NCBI GenBank assembly: GCA_003208695.1
Contig: QCVY01000001.1
Location: 1-35,605, forward strand
Direction of reading: 5' to 3'
DNA: 35,605 nucleotides
Source: Prochlorococcus sp. AG-686-P16
GTDB taxonomy: Bacteria > Cyanobacteriota > Cyanobacteriia > PCC-6307 > Cyanobiaceae
The first letter of the stretch is position 1. Every line of letters begins with the position of its first letter. The position numbers were made by a program, and so were the translations under genes. The notes below the pieces were generated by a model. That model was not told the DNA's origin. It ran no database searches and saw nothing but the letters and a program-made list of their open reading frames with translations. Positions 16,613 to 25,066 of the stretch are shown here, piece after piece.

Positions 16613-18787
16613 ATGCAAATGACTATTAATCATCTGGTACTAATTGGAGGAGGACATACAAATGTTCTTTTGATGAGAAAATGGTTGATGTATCCGAAAC
16701 TAATGCCAGAAATTCCTATCTCAATTATATCCAGAGATACGGATTTAGTTTATTCGGCGATGTTCCCTTCTGTTATTTCTAAATCAATTTCTTTAGATGA
16801 TAGCTTAATCGACATAAGATCTTTAGCCAAAAAGGTAAGAATATCTTTCATTAAAAATGAAGTAACAAATATTGATTTTTACTTAAAAAAAATTTCTTTA
16901 AAAAATAGGCCATCAATTGATTACTCAAAATTAGTACTTAACTACGGAAGTCAAACCAAAATTTCAGAAGAATTTAAAGATTTAGTCAACAAACAAATTG
17001 CCTTCCCTATTAAACCTTTTTTTAAAGCTTATGAGTTAATTAAAAAAGAAGATAAGTATGATTCTGAAACGGAACAATCTTTTGTTATTGTTGGCAGTGG
17101 ACTTGCCGCAATTGAAGTTGCGTTTGCCCTGAGAAAAAGATGGGGGAAAAGATCTTTAAAGATTCTTTGTAAATCAAATAAGGTAGATTATAAAGTCTTA
17201 AAAAGTTTTTACATATCGAATATAGAAGTAGTTGGAAAACTTCCTGTTGATTATGGAAAGATTCTATTATGTACAGGAAATTCATCACCACATTGGGTAC
17301 AAAAATATAATTCAGAATTGGATCCAAAAGGAAGATTTTTAACAACTCAGAAATTAAGGTTGAAAAGTTTTTTAGGCACTTTTGCAACTGGTGATTGCGC
17401 AGTCATAGAAAGCTCTAAGAGACCTTCCTCTGGGATATTGGCAGTAAAAGTTTTAAATATATTGGCAACTAATATTTTGAAGGAAATAAAAGGTGAATCA
17501 TTAAAAAAATGGTCTCCTCAAAAATTTGGATTGCAAATAGTAAATTCTTATCCGAGAAAGCTTCCCAAAGCTTTTGCTTTTTATGGAGATGTTGTTATTG
17601 GGCCTTCTTTTCTTATTTGGTACCTTAAAAATAAAATTGATGAAGGTTTCATCAAGAAATTTCGTGTTTTAGATTCGAATATGAATCAAAAAGTCAAAGA
17701 AGATGAGATGGAAGATTGTAGAGGATGTGCAGCTAAAATTCCTCAAAGTATTTTAAATGAAACCCTAAGAAGTGCTCAACTTGAAAATTTTGCAACTTCT
17801 CCTGAGGATTCTGTTGAAATTTATAAAAATAATCAAGATATTATTCTTCAAAGTGTTGATGGATTTCCGGCATTAATAAGTGATCCTTGGCTAAATGCAA
17901 AAATTACTGTGCTGCATGCTTGCTCAGATTTATGGGCTTGCGGAGTAAAACTTTCATCTGTGCAGGCCTTAATATCTCTTCCAAAAGTAGGAAAAGATTT
18001 TCAAAGCTACCTTTTTTCTCAGTGTTTAAAAGGGATAAAAACAGCAGTTGAAGAACAAGGGGGTCAGTTAATTGGAGGCCATACATTTGAGTCAAGAAGT
18101 TTAGTTGATCAACCTTATTCTTTAGGAATAGATATTTCCTTAACTGTTCAGGGAGTTTTGAAAAACGGAGCAAAACCATGGTTCAAATCCGGTATGCAAA
18201 AAGGAGATATTATCCTAATGTCAAGACCTCTAGGCGTAGGGATTTTTTTTGCTGCTCAAATGCAAAATATTAATCTGAAAGATAGTTCAGAGGAGATCAT
18301 GAGAAATTTAGTTACAAGTCAGCAACCATTGATTGAAAAAATTTATTTGCTTCAAGATAAGTATGGAGAAACATTTATAAATGCAGCTACTGATGTAACT
18401 GGCTATGGATTTATAGGGCACCTTAAAGAGATGATTGATTCATCTAATTTATTAAGGAAAGATAATAACCTTGATCCTATTAGGGTCTTATTAGATTTAT
18501 TGGCATTTAAAGCTTATCCAGGAGTATTTGATTTGATACATAAAGGGATCAAAAGTTCTCTGTTTGAATCAAATAAAGAAATATTTGATCAAATTATTTC
18601 AGAAAAACGTAATAACAGAATTATCTCATTTTCAAAAACAAATAAAGTTAATATTTACAGCTTTAAAGAAAGAATCTCATTATTATTAGATCCACAAACT
18701 TGTGGACCGCTTTTGATAAGCTGTGATCCTAAGTATGAAAGTTTTTTAAAGGATGAATGGTATAAGGTCGGAGAAGTAATAAATTGA
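16613..18787 (+). CDS. selD: Fusion of an NDH-2-like FAD/NAD(P) oxidoreductase with selenophosphate synthetase (SelD)
   Basis: A 724-residue two-domain protein. Residues 1 to about 355 form a pyridine-nucleotide-disulphide oxidoreductase-type domain, with an FAD-binding LIGGGHTNVLLM (10-21), a second Rossmann loop IVGSGLAAIEVAFAL (from about 158), and FATGDCAVI before the join. Residues from about 366 form a SelD domain: CRGCAAKIP carries the catalytic pair C372 and K375, and VDGFPAL and ACSDLWACG hold metal- and ATP-binding acids. SelD makes selenophosphate from selenide and ATP. The N-terminal half may supply or handle reduced selenium, which is inference from the fusion. No selA, selB or mnmH is in the window. 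Start may be M1 or M3. Confidence 0.9.
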   Translation: MQMTINHLVLIGGGHTNVLLMRKWLMYPKLMPEIPISIISRDTDLVYSAMFPSVISKSISLDDSLIDIRSLAKKVRISFIKNEVTNIDFYLKKISLKNRPSIDYSKLVLNYGSQTKISEEFKDLVNKQIAFPIKPFFKAYELIKKEDKYDSETEQSFVIVGSGLAAIEVAFALRKRWGKRSLKILCKSNKVDYKVLKSFYISNIEVVGKLPVDYGKILLCTGNSSPHWVQKYNSELDPKGRFLTTQKLRLKSFLGTFATGDCAVIESSKRPSSGILAVKVLNILATNILKEIKGESLKKWSPQKFGLQIVNSYPRKLPKAFAFYGDVVIGPSFLIWYLKNKIDEGFIKKFRVLDSNMNQKVKEDEMEDCRGCAAKIPQSILNETLRSAQLENFATSPEDSVEIYKNNQDIILQSVDGFPALISDPWLNAKITVLHACSDLWACGVKLSSVQALISLPKVGKDFQSYLFSQCLKGIKTAVEEQGGQLIGGHTFESRSLVDQPYSLGIDISLTVQGVLKNGAKPWFKSGMQKGDIILMSRPLGVGIFFAAQMQNINLKDSSEEIMRNLVTSQQPLIEKIYLLQDKYGETFINAATDVTGYGFIGHLKEMIDSSNLLRKDNNLDPIRVLLDLLAFKAYPGVFDLIHKGIKSSLFESNKEIFDQIISEKRNNRIISFSKTNKVNIYSFKERISLLLDPQTCGPLLISCDPKYESFLKDEWYKVGEVIN

Positions 18788-18790
18788 TAG

Positions 18791-20038
18791 TCATTTCTTT
18801 TTGATCTTATCAATCTCTATATATCTCAACCTTTTAATTTCATCCCCCATTAGTTTTCCCGGTTGCCATCCTTCACTTTTTAAAAATTCTCCACTTTTCT
18901 TTGACTTAATAAATTTATAAATAAAAAGCCATTTAAAAAATGATTTCCAAAATGAACCCCCATTGCAAATTAATAATTTCACGGTTTCTACATCTAAATT
19001 TTTTGTTTCAATAAATTCAGTCCAATTAGAGGGGGTCAAATAGAGAAATTTTTCTTTTTCATTTTCTAATTGATTTGTGATATTTAGGTACTCTTTGAGA
19101 ATTTTCTTTTCCTTGCTATTAATAAAAAATCTTTTACAAGTAAGCTCTAAATTTTCTGAATTTTTTAATAGGTATAAAATATAATTACCCTTTAGTTTTT
19201 TAATCCACTTTAAACCCCTTAAAAATTTATTATTAATACTAATATTTTTATTTAGAATAGAAATAATTTCCCAATCATCTAATAAAGAAATTATTTCTGC
19301 CAGATTATCGTATTTGTATATTTCTGATAATTCCATCCTAATTCTTATACTTATTCCAGGCGGAAATCTAGATTTAATATCATCATTCATAATGTCCCAT
19401 GGCCATCTCTGGACAATCCTTTGAGATTGTTGTAGTGATTTAGTTGAAATTCTGAAACCTAATCTTGATGCATATCTTGCGCATCTTATTAATCTACTAG
19501 GATCATCTTGAATACTATTTTCATGTAGCAAATGTAATTCTTTTTCTTGTATATGTTTTATACCATTAAATAAATCATAAATTTCTTGCTTTGAGAATTC
19601 AAAAGCTATTGCATTTATACTAAAATCTCTTCTTTTTAAATCCTCTTCAATATTCGCATGTTTTACGATTGGATTTAACCCAGGAGCTTCATAATTTTCT
19701 TGTCTTGCAGAAGCTATATCAATTTTTAAATCATTAATATTTAGTTCTACAGTGTCGTATATTTCAAATTCTTTTATCAAACAAAGTTCGACATTTGAGA
19801 TATTTTTTTTAATGAATTTTGCTAAATCAACTGAAGATCCTTCTGTAACTATATCAATATCCAGTGGGTTGAAAAAAGTCTTTTTATGAATTTTAGTGAT
19901 TAATAAGTCTCTAATATAGCCACCCACAATTGCAACTTTAACGCCATTATTTAATTCAATATACTCAGAAATTATATTAAATAAATTAAAAGGAATTTTT
20001 AATATTGCTGAATTTATATAAGCAGAAATATCATTCAT
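18791..20038 (-). CDS. CCA tRNA nucleotidyltransferase / poly(A) polymerase family protein
   Basis: A 415-residue class II nucleotidyltransferase. The catalytic head shows GGYIRDLL, then DIDIVTEG with the two metal-binding aspartates, RRDFSINAIAF, and the neck motif RLIRCARYASRLGF. Such proteins add CCA, or part of it, to tRNA 3' ends; related ones polyadenylate RNA. The C-terminal 180 residues are Lys/Asn/Ile-rich and poorly conserved in appearance. Both tRNA genes in this window lack an encoded full CCA, so a CCA-adding enzyme is needed. It lies seven bases after the helicase gene. Whether it is the sole CCA enzyme cannot be told here. Confidence 0.88.
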   Translation of the reverse strand: MNDISAYINSAILKIPFNLFNIISEYIELNNGVKVAIVGGYIRDLLITKIHKKTFFNPLDIDIVTEGSSVDLAKFIKKNISNVELCLIKEFEIYDTVELNINDLKIDIASARQENYEAPGLNPIVKHANIEEDLKRRDFSINAIAFEFSKQEIYDLFNGIKHIQEKELHLLHENSIQDDPSRLIRCARYASRLGFRISTKSLQQSQRIVQRWPWDIMNDDIKSRFPPGISIRIRMELSEIYKYDNLAEIISLLDDWEIISILNKNISINNKFLRGLKWIKKLKGNYILYLLKNSENLELTCKRFFINSKEKKILKEYLNITNQLENEKEKFLYLTPSNWTEFIETKNLDVETVKLLICNGGSFWKSFFKWLFIYKFIKSKKSGEFLKSEGWQPGKLMGDEIKRLRYIEIDKIKKK

Positions 20039-20045
20039 GCAAATT

Positions 20046-22454
20046 TCATTTTGTTGCTCTTATTGGAGCTAATCTTGGGTCTAAAATTTTGCTCCCTTTA
20101 TCACCAAACTTTATTGCTAAAGATATTTTTTCGCCACTGCCAAAAATATGTATAATTTCACCCTTGCCAAATTTGGAGTGAATTACTTTATCTCCAATCA
20201 ACCAACTTTTACCTTTACTCGGTCCTGAATATAGTTTTCTTACTGCATTAATAGGTTTATTAATAAATTCATTTGAATCGTTCCTATCCACTCTTGTTAA
20301 ACGGTCAAGATGACGTTCCCTTCTAATAGAAGCACCACCAGATTGAGGTATTTCCCCGTCAATTAATTCCTCTGGTATTTCCGAGAGAAATATTGAAGGA
20401 ATTGTTGCTTCTCGCATGCCTCCCCACAATCTTCTTTCTCTTGCATGTGATAAGAAAACTCTCTCTTTAGCTCTTGTTATACCTACATAGCATAATCTTC
20501 TTTCTTCTTCTAGAAGAGAAGGAGTATCTATTGACCTATGGCTTGGGAACAAACCTTGTTCTAGTCCAGTTATAAATACATTTTGAAATTCTAATCCTTT
20601 ACTGTTATGGAGAGTCATTAAAGTGACAGAGTTAGGATGATTTCTTTTTGTATCATTATCTGTAGTTAAAGCTGCTGTTGACAAGAATCCTTCTACATCT
20701 GGGTTCTCGGTCTCTTCTTCAAATTGAGTAGCAGCATTTATTAATTCCTGAAGATTATTTCTTCTATCTTCAGATTCCTCTGAACCACTTGTTAATAAAT
20801 CACTTAAGTAACCACTTTTTTCTAAAATTAATTGAAGAATTTGTGCAGGCCCCGAGTTCTCTATATAGCAAAGAAGGTCATTCATAAGCTCTGTGAATTT
20901 ATTAATGCCTTTTGATGATCTGCCTATAGTCTCATCTAAGCTTTGTTTGTCATTTATGACCTCCCATAAAGGAATGTTCAATTTATTTGATAGCTCATTA
21001 AGTTTTTGAATAGTTGTTTTTCCTATTCCTCTTCTTGGGACATTTATGATTCTTAAAAGGCTTACATTATCTGAAGGATTTACTAATACTTTTAAATATG
21101 CAACTGCATCTTTAACCTCTCTTCTGTCATAAAAACGCAATCCGCCAAAGATTGTATATGGAATTCTCCATCTTACTAGAGATTCTTCTAAAACTCTAGA
21201 TTGTGCCCTAGTCCTATAGAGGATTGCAAAATTTTTCCAGATTGGTTGATTATTGTAATTATTTAGAGATCTTAATTTTGTTGTTATTGCCTCAGCTTCA
21301 GATATCTCATCATCGCAGCTAAGCAACTTTAAAAGTTCTCCTTCCTCCTTGGTAGGCCTTAAAACTTTATCAATTCTTTCAGTATTATTTTCAATCAAAG
21401 AGTTTGCAGCGGTAAGAATATTTGATGAAGATCTATAGTTTTCTTCTAATTTAACTAGAGAGGCTTTCTGATCATTATTAGATGAATTTTTAAAGTCTTC
21501 TTGAAATCCAATTAATATTCTGAAATCTGCTGCCCTAAAACTATAAATACTTTGATCCGCATCTCCAACAACAAAAATTGATCTATCATTCCATTCACAA
21601 AATTTGTTTGGTTCAGTATTGCCAGCCGTGATTAATTTGATCAATTCATATTGTGTCCTATTTGTATCTTGATATTCATCAACTAATACATGCTGGAATC
21701 TTTTATGCCAGTAATCTCTAACTAAATCATTTTGCCTTAATAAAAACACAGGAAGTAGTAAAAGATCATCAAAGTCTAAAGCATTATTTTTAGAGAGAGA
21801 TATTCTGTATCTTCTGTAAGCATCTGCAATTATTTTATCAAAATGATTATCAGCTTTTTCTTCAAGGTCATTAGCTGTAAAACATTGATTTTTTGCGTTA
21901 CTAATAGATCTCTTAATTTTCTTAGGATCAAATCTTTTTGGATCAAGACTCATATCTTGACTAACAATTTCTTTTACTAGGGTCTGAGAATCTGTCTCGT
22001 CATAAATAGAAAATTGCCGTGTCCATGTTAGGCCTTCAGGATCTTGATATTTTTCAATATCGTATCTTAAAAGTCTTGAAAATAGTGCATGAAAAGTTCC
22101 TATCCATAGGTCCCTCAGTCTTTCTTGATCAATATTTGTTCTTAATTGATTTTGATCAAATTCCTTGAGGGTTGACCAAGGCTGCCCAAATTGATTCAAA
22201 GCTATTTCTTGTGCAAGTAGTACTTGAAGTCTTGCTTTCATCTCTTTAGCAGCTTTATTCGTAAAAGTTACTGCAAGAATGTTATATGGATCTACAGAGT
22301 TGTTTTCAATAAGATTAGCAATTCTATGAGTAAGAGCCTTGGTTTTCCCACTGCCTGCACCTGCTACAACTAGCAGTGGTCCATTGATATGATTTACTGC
22401 TTTTAGTTGTGCATTATTTAAGGATTTAAAAAGGAAGTTGTTAGTTTGAGGCAC
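20046..22454 (-). CDS. uvrD: ATP-dependent DNA helicase, UvrD/PcrA type
   Basis: A superfamily 1A 3'-5' helicase of 802 residues, acting in nucleotide-excision repair and removal of stalled complexes. Motifs run in order: Q-motif LNNAQLKAV, Walker A VAGAGSGKTKALT, Ia TFTNKAAKEM, II VLVDEYQDTN, III GDADQSIYSFRAAD, IV RTRAQSR, V TLMTLHNSKGLEF and VI YVGITRAKE. The C-terminal domain (from about residue 745) has GDKVIHSKFGKGEI, the RNA polymerase-binding Tudor-like fold of PcrA/UvrD. It is upstream of the CCA-type gene on the same strand. Confidence 0.96.
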   Translation of the reverse strand: MPQTNNFLFKSLNNAQLKAVNHINGPLLVVAGAGSGKTKALTHRIANLIENNSVDPYNILAVTFTNKAAKEMKARLQVLLAQEIALNQFGQPWSTLKEFDQNQLRTNIDQERLRDLWIGTFHALFSRLLRYDIEKYQDPEGLTWTRQFSIYDETDSQTLVKEIVSQDMSLDPKRFDPKKIKRSISNAKNQCFTANDLEEKADNHFDKIIADAYRRYRISLSKNNALDFDDLLLLPVFLLRQNDLVRDYWHKRFQHVLVDEYQDTNRTQYELIKLITAGNTEPNKFCEWNDRSIFVVGDADQSIYSFRAADFRILIGFQEDFKNSSNNDQKASLVKLEENYRSSSNILTAANSLIENNTERIDKVLRPTKEEGELLKLLSCDDEISEAEAITTKLRSLNNYNNQPIWKNFAILYRTRAQSRVLEESLVRWRIPYTIFGGLRFYDRREVKDAVAYLKVLVNPSDNVSLLRIINVPRRGIGKTTIQKLNELSNKLNIPLWEVINDKQSLDETIGRSSKGINKFTELMNDLLCYIENSGPAQILQLILEKSGYLSDLLTSGSEESEDRRNNLQELINAATQFEEETENPDVEGFLSTAALTTDNDTKRNHPNSVTLMTLHNSKGLEFQNVFITGLEQGLFPSHRSIDTPSLLEEERRLCYVGITRAKERVFLSHARERRLWGGMREATIPSIFLSEIPEELIDGEIPQSGGASIRRERHLDRLTRVDRNDSNEFINKPINAVRKLYSGPSKGKSWLIGDKVIHSKFGKGEIIHIFGSGEKISLAIKFGDKGSKILDPRLAPIRATK

Positions 22455-22492
22455 TTTTTGGAGGTTGTATTATTAAAAATTTTTACCTTACT

Positions 22493-22717
22493 TTAATTTG
22501 AAGATTGTGGATTAGTCTCTAATTCTTGTAATGCTTTTTTTAAATTAATTAATTCATTATTATTGTTGATAATTTCTTCGAACTTATTTTGAGGCATTTT
22601 TAATTTAATACTTCTCTCAAGAATTTCTTTTTCTAATCTTTTCTTATAAGAAGAAACAAGTTTTTTTGATAATTTTAATTCTTGTTTATTCAAAATTTTT
22701 AGGAATGATAAACTCAT
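22493..22717 (-). CDS. Small charged hypothetical protein, likely coiled coil
   Basis: A 74-residue protein I do not recognise. It is rich in Lys, Leu, Glu and Asn. Heptad-like spacing of Leu/Ile over residues 10-65 suggests one long helix or a short coiled coil. There is no signal peptide, membrane segment or Cys/His cluster. It lies 38 bases upstream of uvrD on the same strand, so it may be co-transcribed with the helicase; a link in function is not established. Codon use matches its neighbours, and it looks like a real lineage-specific gene. Confidence 0.6.
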   Translation of the reverse strand: MSLSFLKILNKQELKLSKKLVSSYKKRLEKEILERSIKLKMPQNKFEEIINNNNELINLKKALQELETNPQSSN

Positions 22718-22831
22718 CTTAGCGAAAAATTTATTTTATTTATATTATTTTGAATATCGCGTCGAAATTTAGTTTTGATTAAGAACCATTTCGTTTATTT
22801 TAAGATTTAATTATTTTAATTTGCTCTGATC

Positions 22832-22840
22832 TATTATAAA
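22832..22840 (+). promoter_or_regulatory. Putative -10 region of cpeB
   Basis: TATTATAAA lies 32 bases before the cpeB start and would give a short leader of roughly 25-30 bases. The -35 region is just AT-rich. No operator-like palindrome is evident in the 155-base gap. Prediction only. Confidence 0.3.
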
Positions 22841-22872
22841 TAAATAGGAATTTCAAATTTTTAGATTTAAGA

Positions 22873-23400
22873 ATGAAAGTTTCAAATAGTAATCAAATTT
22901 TATCAACTGATAGAGATTTAGAAAATATAAGTAATAAAAATATTGAGGACATAAAAGAATTTATAAATACTGCAAACTCAAGATTAGATGCAATAAATTC
23001 AATAACAAATAATTCTCACGCAATTGCCGCTGATGCTGTAACTGCAATGATTTGTGAAAATCAAGATTCAGTTAATGCAAAAATATCTATAGATACCACA
23101 AATAAGATGTCTGTTTGTCTAAGAGATGGAGAAATAATTTTAAGGATTGTTTCTTACCTTTTAATTTCTGATGATGAATCAGTTTTATCTAAAAACTGTT
23201 TAAAGGACCTTAAAAATACTTATTTAGCCCTTGGTGTACCCCTAAAAAATGCTATCCGAGTTTTTGAACTAATGAGAGATTCAACGATTTCTGATTTAAA
23301 ATCTACTGTAAATACTTTGAAAGGAGAAAAAGAATTTCTTCCTGTTTTAATTTCTAATACCGAGTTTCAATTTGAAAGAATAATCAATCTTTTGAGATAG
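22873..23400 (+). CDS. cpeB: Degenerate phycoerythrin beta subunit
   Basis: A 175-residue phycobiliprotein beta chain, shorter than the usual 177-184. C82 in VCLRDGEIIL is kept; this is the universal bilin attachment site. C61 in MICEN also remains. Its usual bridging partner near residue 50 has become Ala in SHAIAADA, so a doubly linked bilin is no longer possible there. The C-terminal loop with the third attachment cysteine (near 160-165) is lost. NTYLALGVPL is the conserved helix after the bilin pocket. No cpeA or linker gene is adjacent. In high-light Prochlorococcus this remnant is reported to carry a single bilin and is not a main antenna; a sensory role has been proposed. Confidence 0.92.
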   Translation: MKVSNSNQILSTDRDLENISNKNIEDIKEFINTANSRLDAINSITNNSHAIAADAVTAMICENQDSVNAKISIDTTNKMSVCLRDGEIILRIVSYLLISDDESVLSKNCLKDLKNTYLALGVPLKNAIRVFELMRDSTISDLKSTVNTLKGEKEFLPVLISNTEFQFERIINLLR

Positions 23401-23935
23401 ACATATTTCTTATCTCTGATGTGTGTGAGGTTTGTATTACGGTGTTATTCTCATAATTTCTAATTACTGAATATCTGGATCTAATATGATTAGATAAAAA
23501 ACAAATTCTTTCTTCAGAAACTGTTGAACTGTAAATAGTTTTAATATTTAAGTTCTCATTTTCATCAATCAAATATTCTGACGATGAAATCACGGATTCA
23601 GTATATCCCTTATTACGTAGAACAATCCCTTTATTTTTATCCTTAGGTAAAAATAATAATATAGTTTTATCTTCTTCAATTTTTTTATCCATCTCCCAAT
23701 CACTTATTGCTTTCCAACTTATTGATAATGCTATTACAAAAGTTTTAGAGGTGGAATTATATTTTTCTAAAAGTTCGACTACATTTTTATTATTGATTTC
23801 TAACTCTTTTATTACTATTTTGCTAGTTGAATTTTCAACTTCCTGAAAAGTCAAAGAATGAGTGCTTCTTATGGATTTCCACTCTCCTAAACTTTTTTGA
23901 ATAAATTGATTAATTTTTATTAGATTCTTCGTCAA
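23384..23935 (-). CDS. cpeS: Phycobilin lyase of the CpeS/CpcS family
   Basis: A 183-residue bilin lyase of the lipocalin-like CpcS/CpeS family, which attaches bilins to the Cys-82 position of beta subunits. The N-terminal IQKSLGEWKSIRSTHSL is the family signature, and SISWKAISDWEMD and RSRYSVI belong to the barrel. Its natural partner cpeB converges with it and the coding ends overlap by 17 bases. No ATG is available: the best start is TTG at 23935, inside the last codons of the upstream 59-residue gene (26-base overlap), with GAAGA a few bases ahead. Translation is probably coupled. The specificity for C82 matches the only canonical site left in CpeB. Confidence 0.88.
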   Translation of the reverse strand: MTKNLIKINQFIQKSLGEWKSIRSTHSLTFQEVENSTSKIVIKELEINNKNVVELLEKYNSTSKTFVIALSISWKAISDWEMDKKIEEDKTILLFLPKDKNKGIVLRNKGYTESVISSSEYLIDENENLNIKTIYSSTVSEERICFLSNHIRSRYSVIRNYENNTVIQTSHTSEIRNMSISKD

Positions 23936-24089
23936 GTTTATCTTCTACTGAATGATTGGTAGCTTTTTGAATCATCCTTACCATAGAATCTACCATTAAT
24001 CTTTTTGCAGAAGTCACTTTTAATCCGGAAGGTGTAGTTGATATTTGTTCTCCAGGACGATCATATGATGTTGGTCTAAATGGATTCAT
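23910..24089 (-). CDS. Small conserved-looking protein upstream of cpeS, function unknown
   Basis: A 59-residue product read from ATG 24089, beginning MNPFRPTSYDRPGEQ and ending in an acidic/Asn tail. The middle (SGLKVTSAKRLMVDSMVRMI) could form an amphipathic helix with basic and methionine-rich faces. It has no membrane span and no cysteines, so it is unlikely to bind a bilin covalently. Its end overlaps the TTG start of cpeS by 26 bases, so the two appear to be one translational unit. I do not recognise the family. Position suggests a helper for phycoerythrin maturation, or a leader that controls cpeS, but neither is shown by the sequence. Confidence 0.65.
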   Translation of the reverse strand: MNPFRPTSYDRPGEQISTTPSGLKVTSAKRLMVDSMVRMIQKATNHSVEDKLDEESNKN

Positions 24090-24113
24090 CTAAAAATTTT
24101 TAAATTCAACAGA

Positions 24114-24119
24114 ATTATA
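24114..24119 (-). promoter_or_regulatory. Putative -10 box for the 59-residue gene and cpeS
   Basis: A perfect TATAAT on the minus strand, 24 bases before the ATG at 24089. This would give a leader of about 18 bases. No clear -35 is seen, which is common for Prochlorococcus promoters. Predicted from sequence only. Confidence 0.4.
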
Positions 24120-24205
24120 TTCTTACATAAATAGTCATTTTTAATGTTGTTTTTTGCAAAAATGTTATATCTTTATGGATGGTTTTAGGATTATTAATTA
24201 TTGCC

Positions 24206-24841
24206 TTATTTTGGAATTTTTCTTTTTGCTAAACCTGAAATAGTTGCTAAAGCAAACATGCCTAAAAGAGCTATTCCCAGAAATAAACCTGCCCCCTGGC
24301 TGACTCCAGCTCCAACAGCAACAAGAATGGAATCACTGATTAGAAGACTTATTAATAAAGCTGGGGTGAATATTTTCCACCGAGTTCCTCCAATGCCAAT
24401 TGCATAGCTGAGAAAATCAAAAAGTCCAGTCATAAGGAGACCTGTCATTAGGAAGAAGTTTTCTTCTAATTGGTTTTGATTAAAACTTTCAATTCTTTTC
24501 ATTGCTTTTGAGCCTACTAAACCATGAACAGGACCACGACCAAAATATCTTGCTACAAAGAAAGCTGCTTGGCAAAAAACGATATCAGAAAAGACAATTG
24601 TTACATAACCCTTTTGGAATCCTAACAAGGAGCCAGCCAGAAGTGAATAGGCCGAACTTGGGAGAGCAGGTAAGATTATGCTTACTCCTCTGAGAAAAAA
24701 TATTCCAAAAGGTGCCCATATTCCCATAATCTCTACCTTGTTCCTAAGAGGTTCGATGCCATAGTTTTGTATGAAATAAATTAATACAACAAATATTGCT
24801 ATAAAAAAAACTACTGAGAGGAATTTTTGAATTTTATTCAT
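24206..24841 (-). CDS. VTT-domain (DedA/TVP38-TMEM64-like) membrane protein
   Basis: A 211-residue polytopic membrane protein with about five or six hydrophobic spans: residues 5-25, 40-62, 66-100, 130-150, 158-180 and 185-205. The region LRGVSIILPALPSSAYSLLAGSLLG, with FARYFGRG-like VARYFGRGPVHGLVG, is the VTT (SNARE-associated) domain core. Relatives are lipid scramblases or flippases and proton-linked transporters affecting membrane charge and division. The exact function here is unknown. It stands alone, with about 115 bases before the next minus-strand gene and 225 bases to the divergent secreted protein. Confidence 0.83.
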   Translation of the reverse strand: MNKIQKFLSVVFFIAIFVVLIYFIQNYGIEPLRNKVEIMGIWAPFGIFFLRGVSIILPALPSSAYSLLAGSLLGFQKGYVTIVFSDIVFCQAAFFVARYFGRGPVHGLVGSKAMKRIESFNQNQLEENFFLMTGLLMTGLFDFLSYAIGIGGTRWKIFTPALLISLLISDSILVAVGAGVSQGAGLFLGIALLGMFALATISGLAKRKIPK

Positions 24842-25066
24842 TATTTGTCCGAAAATTCTTTGAGAGCTAACTTTGGGAATTAATAACTGATCCTATCTAT
24901 AATAGAAACACTAATCAATAAAATCTTTTACAAAGTTTTTAATCTTATATTTTCAATATATTTTTAAGCAAACTTCATTAGTAAATTCTGAATCAAAATT
25001 GAAAATTAATAAGATATAAATATCATTTTCAAAATTCAATTTATTGATTTCTAATATTCAAATATT

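Noticed and set aside
17726..17737. Selenocysteine (TGA) in the SelD active site
   Set aside because: The active-site codon is TGT (Cys) and the gene is open throughout, so no recoding is needed.
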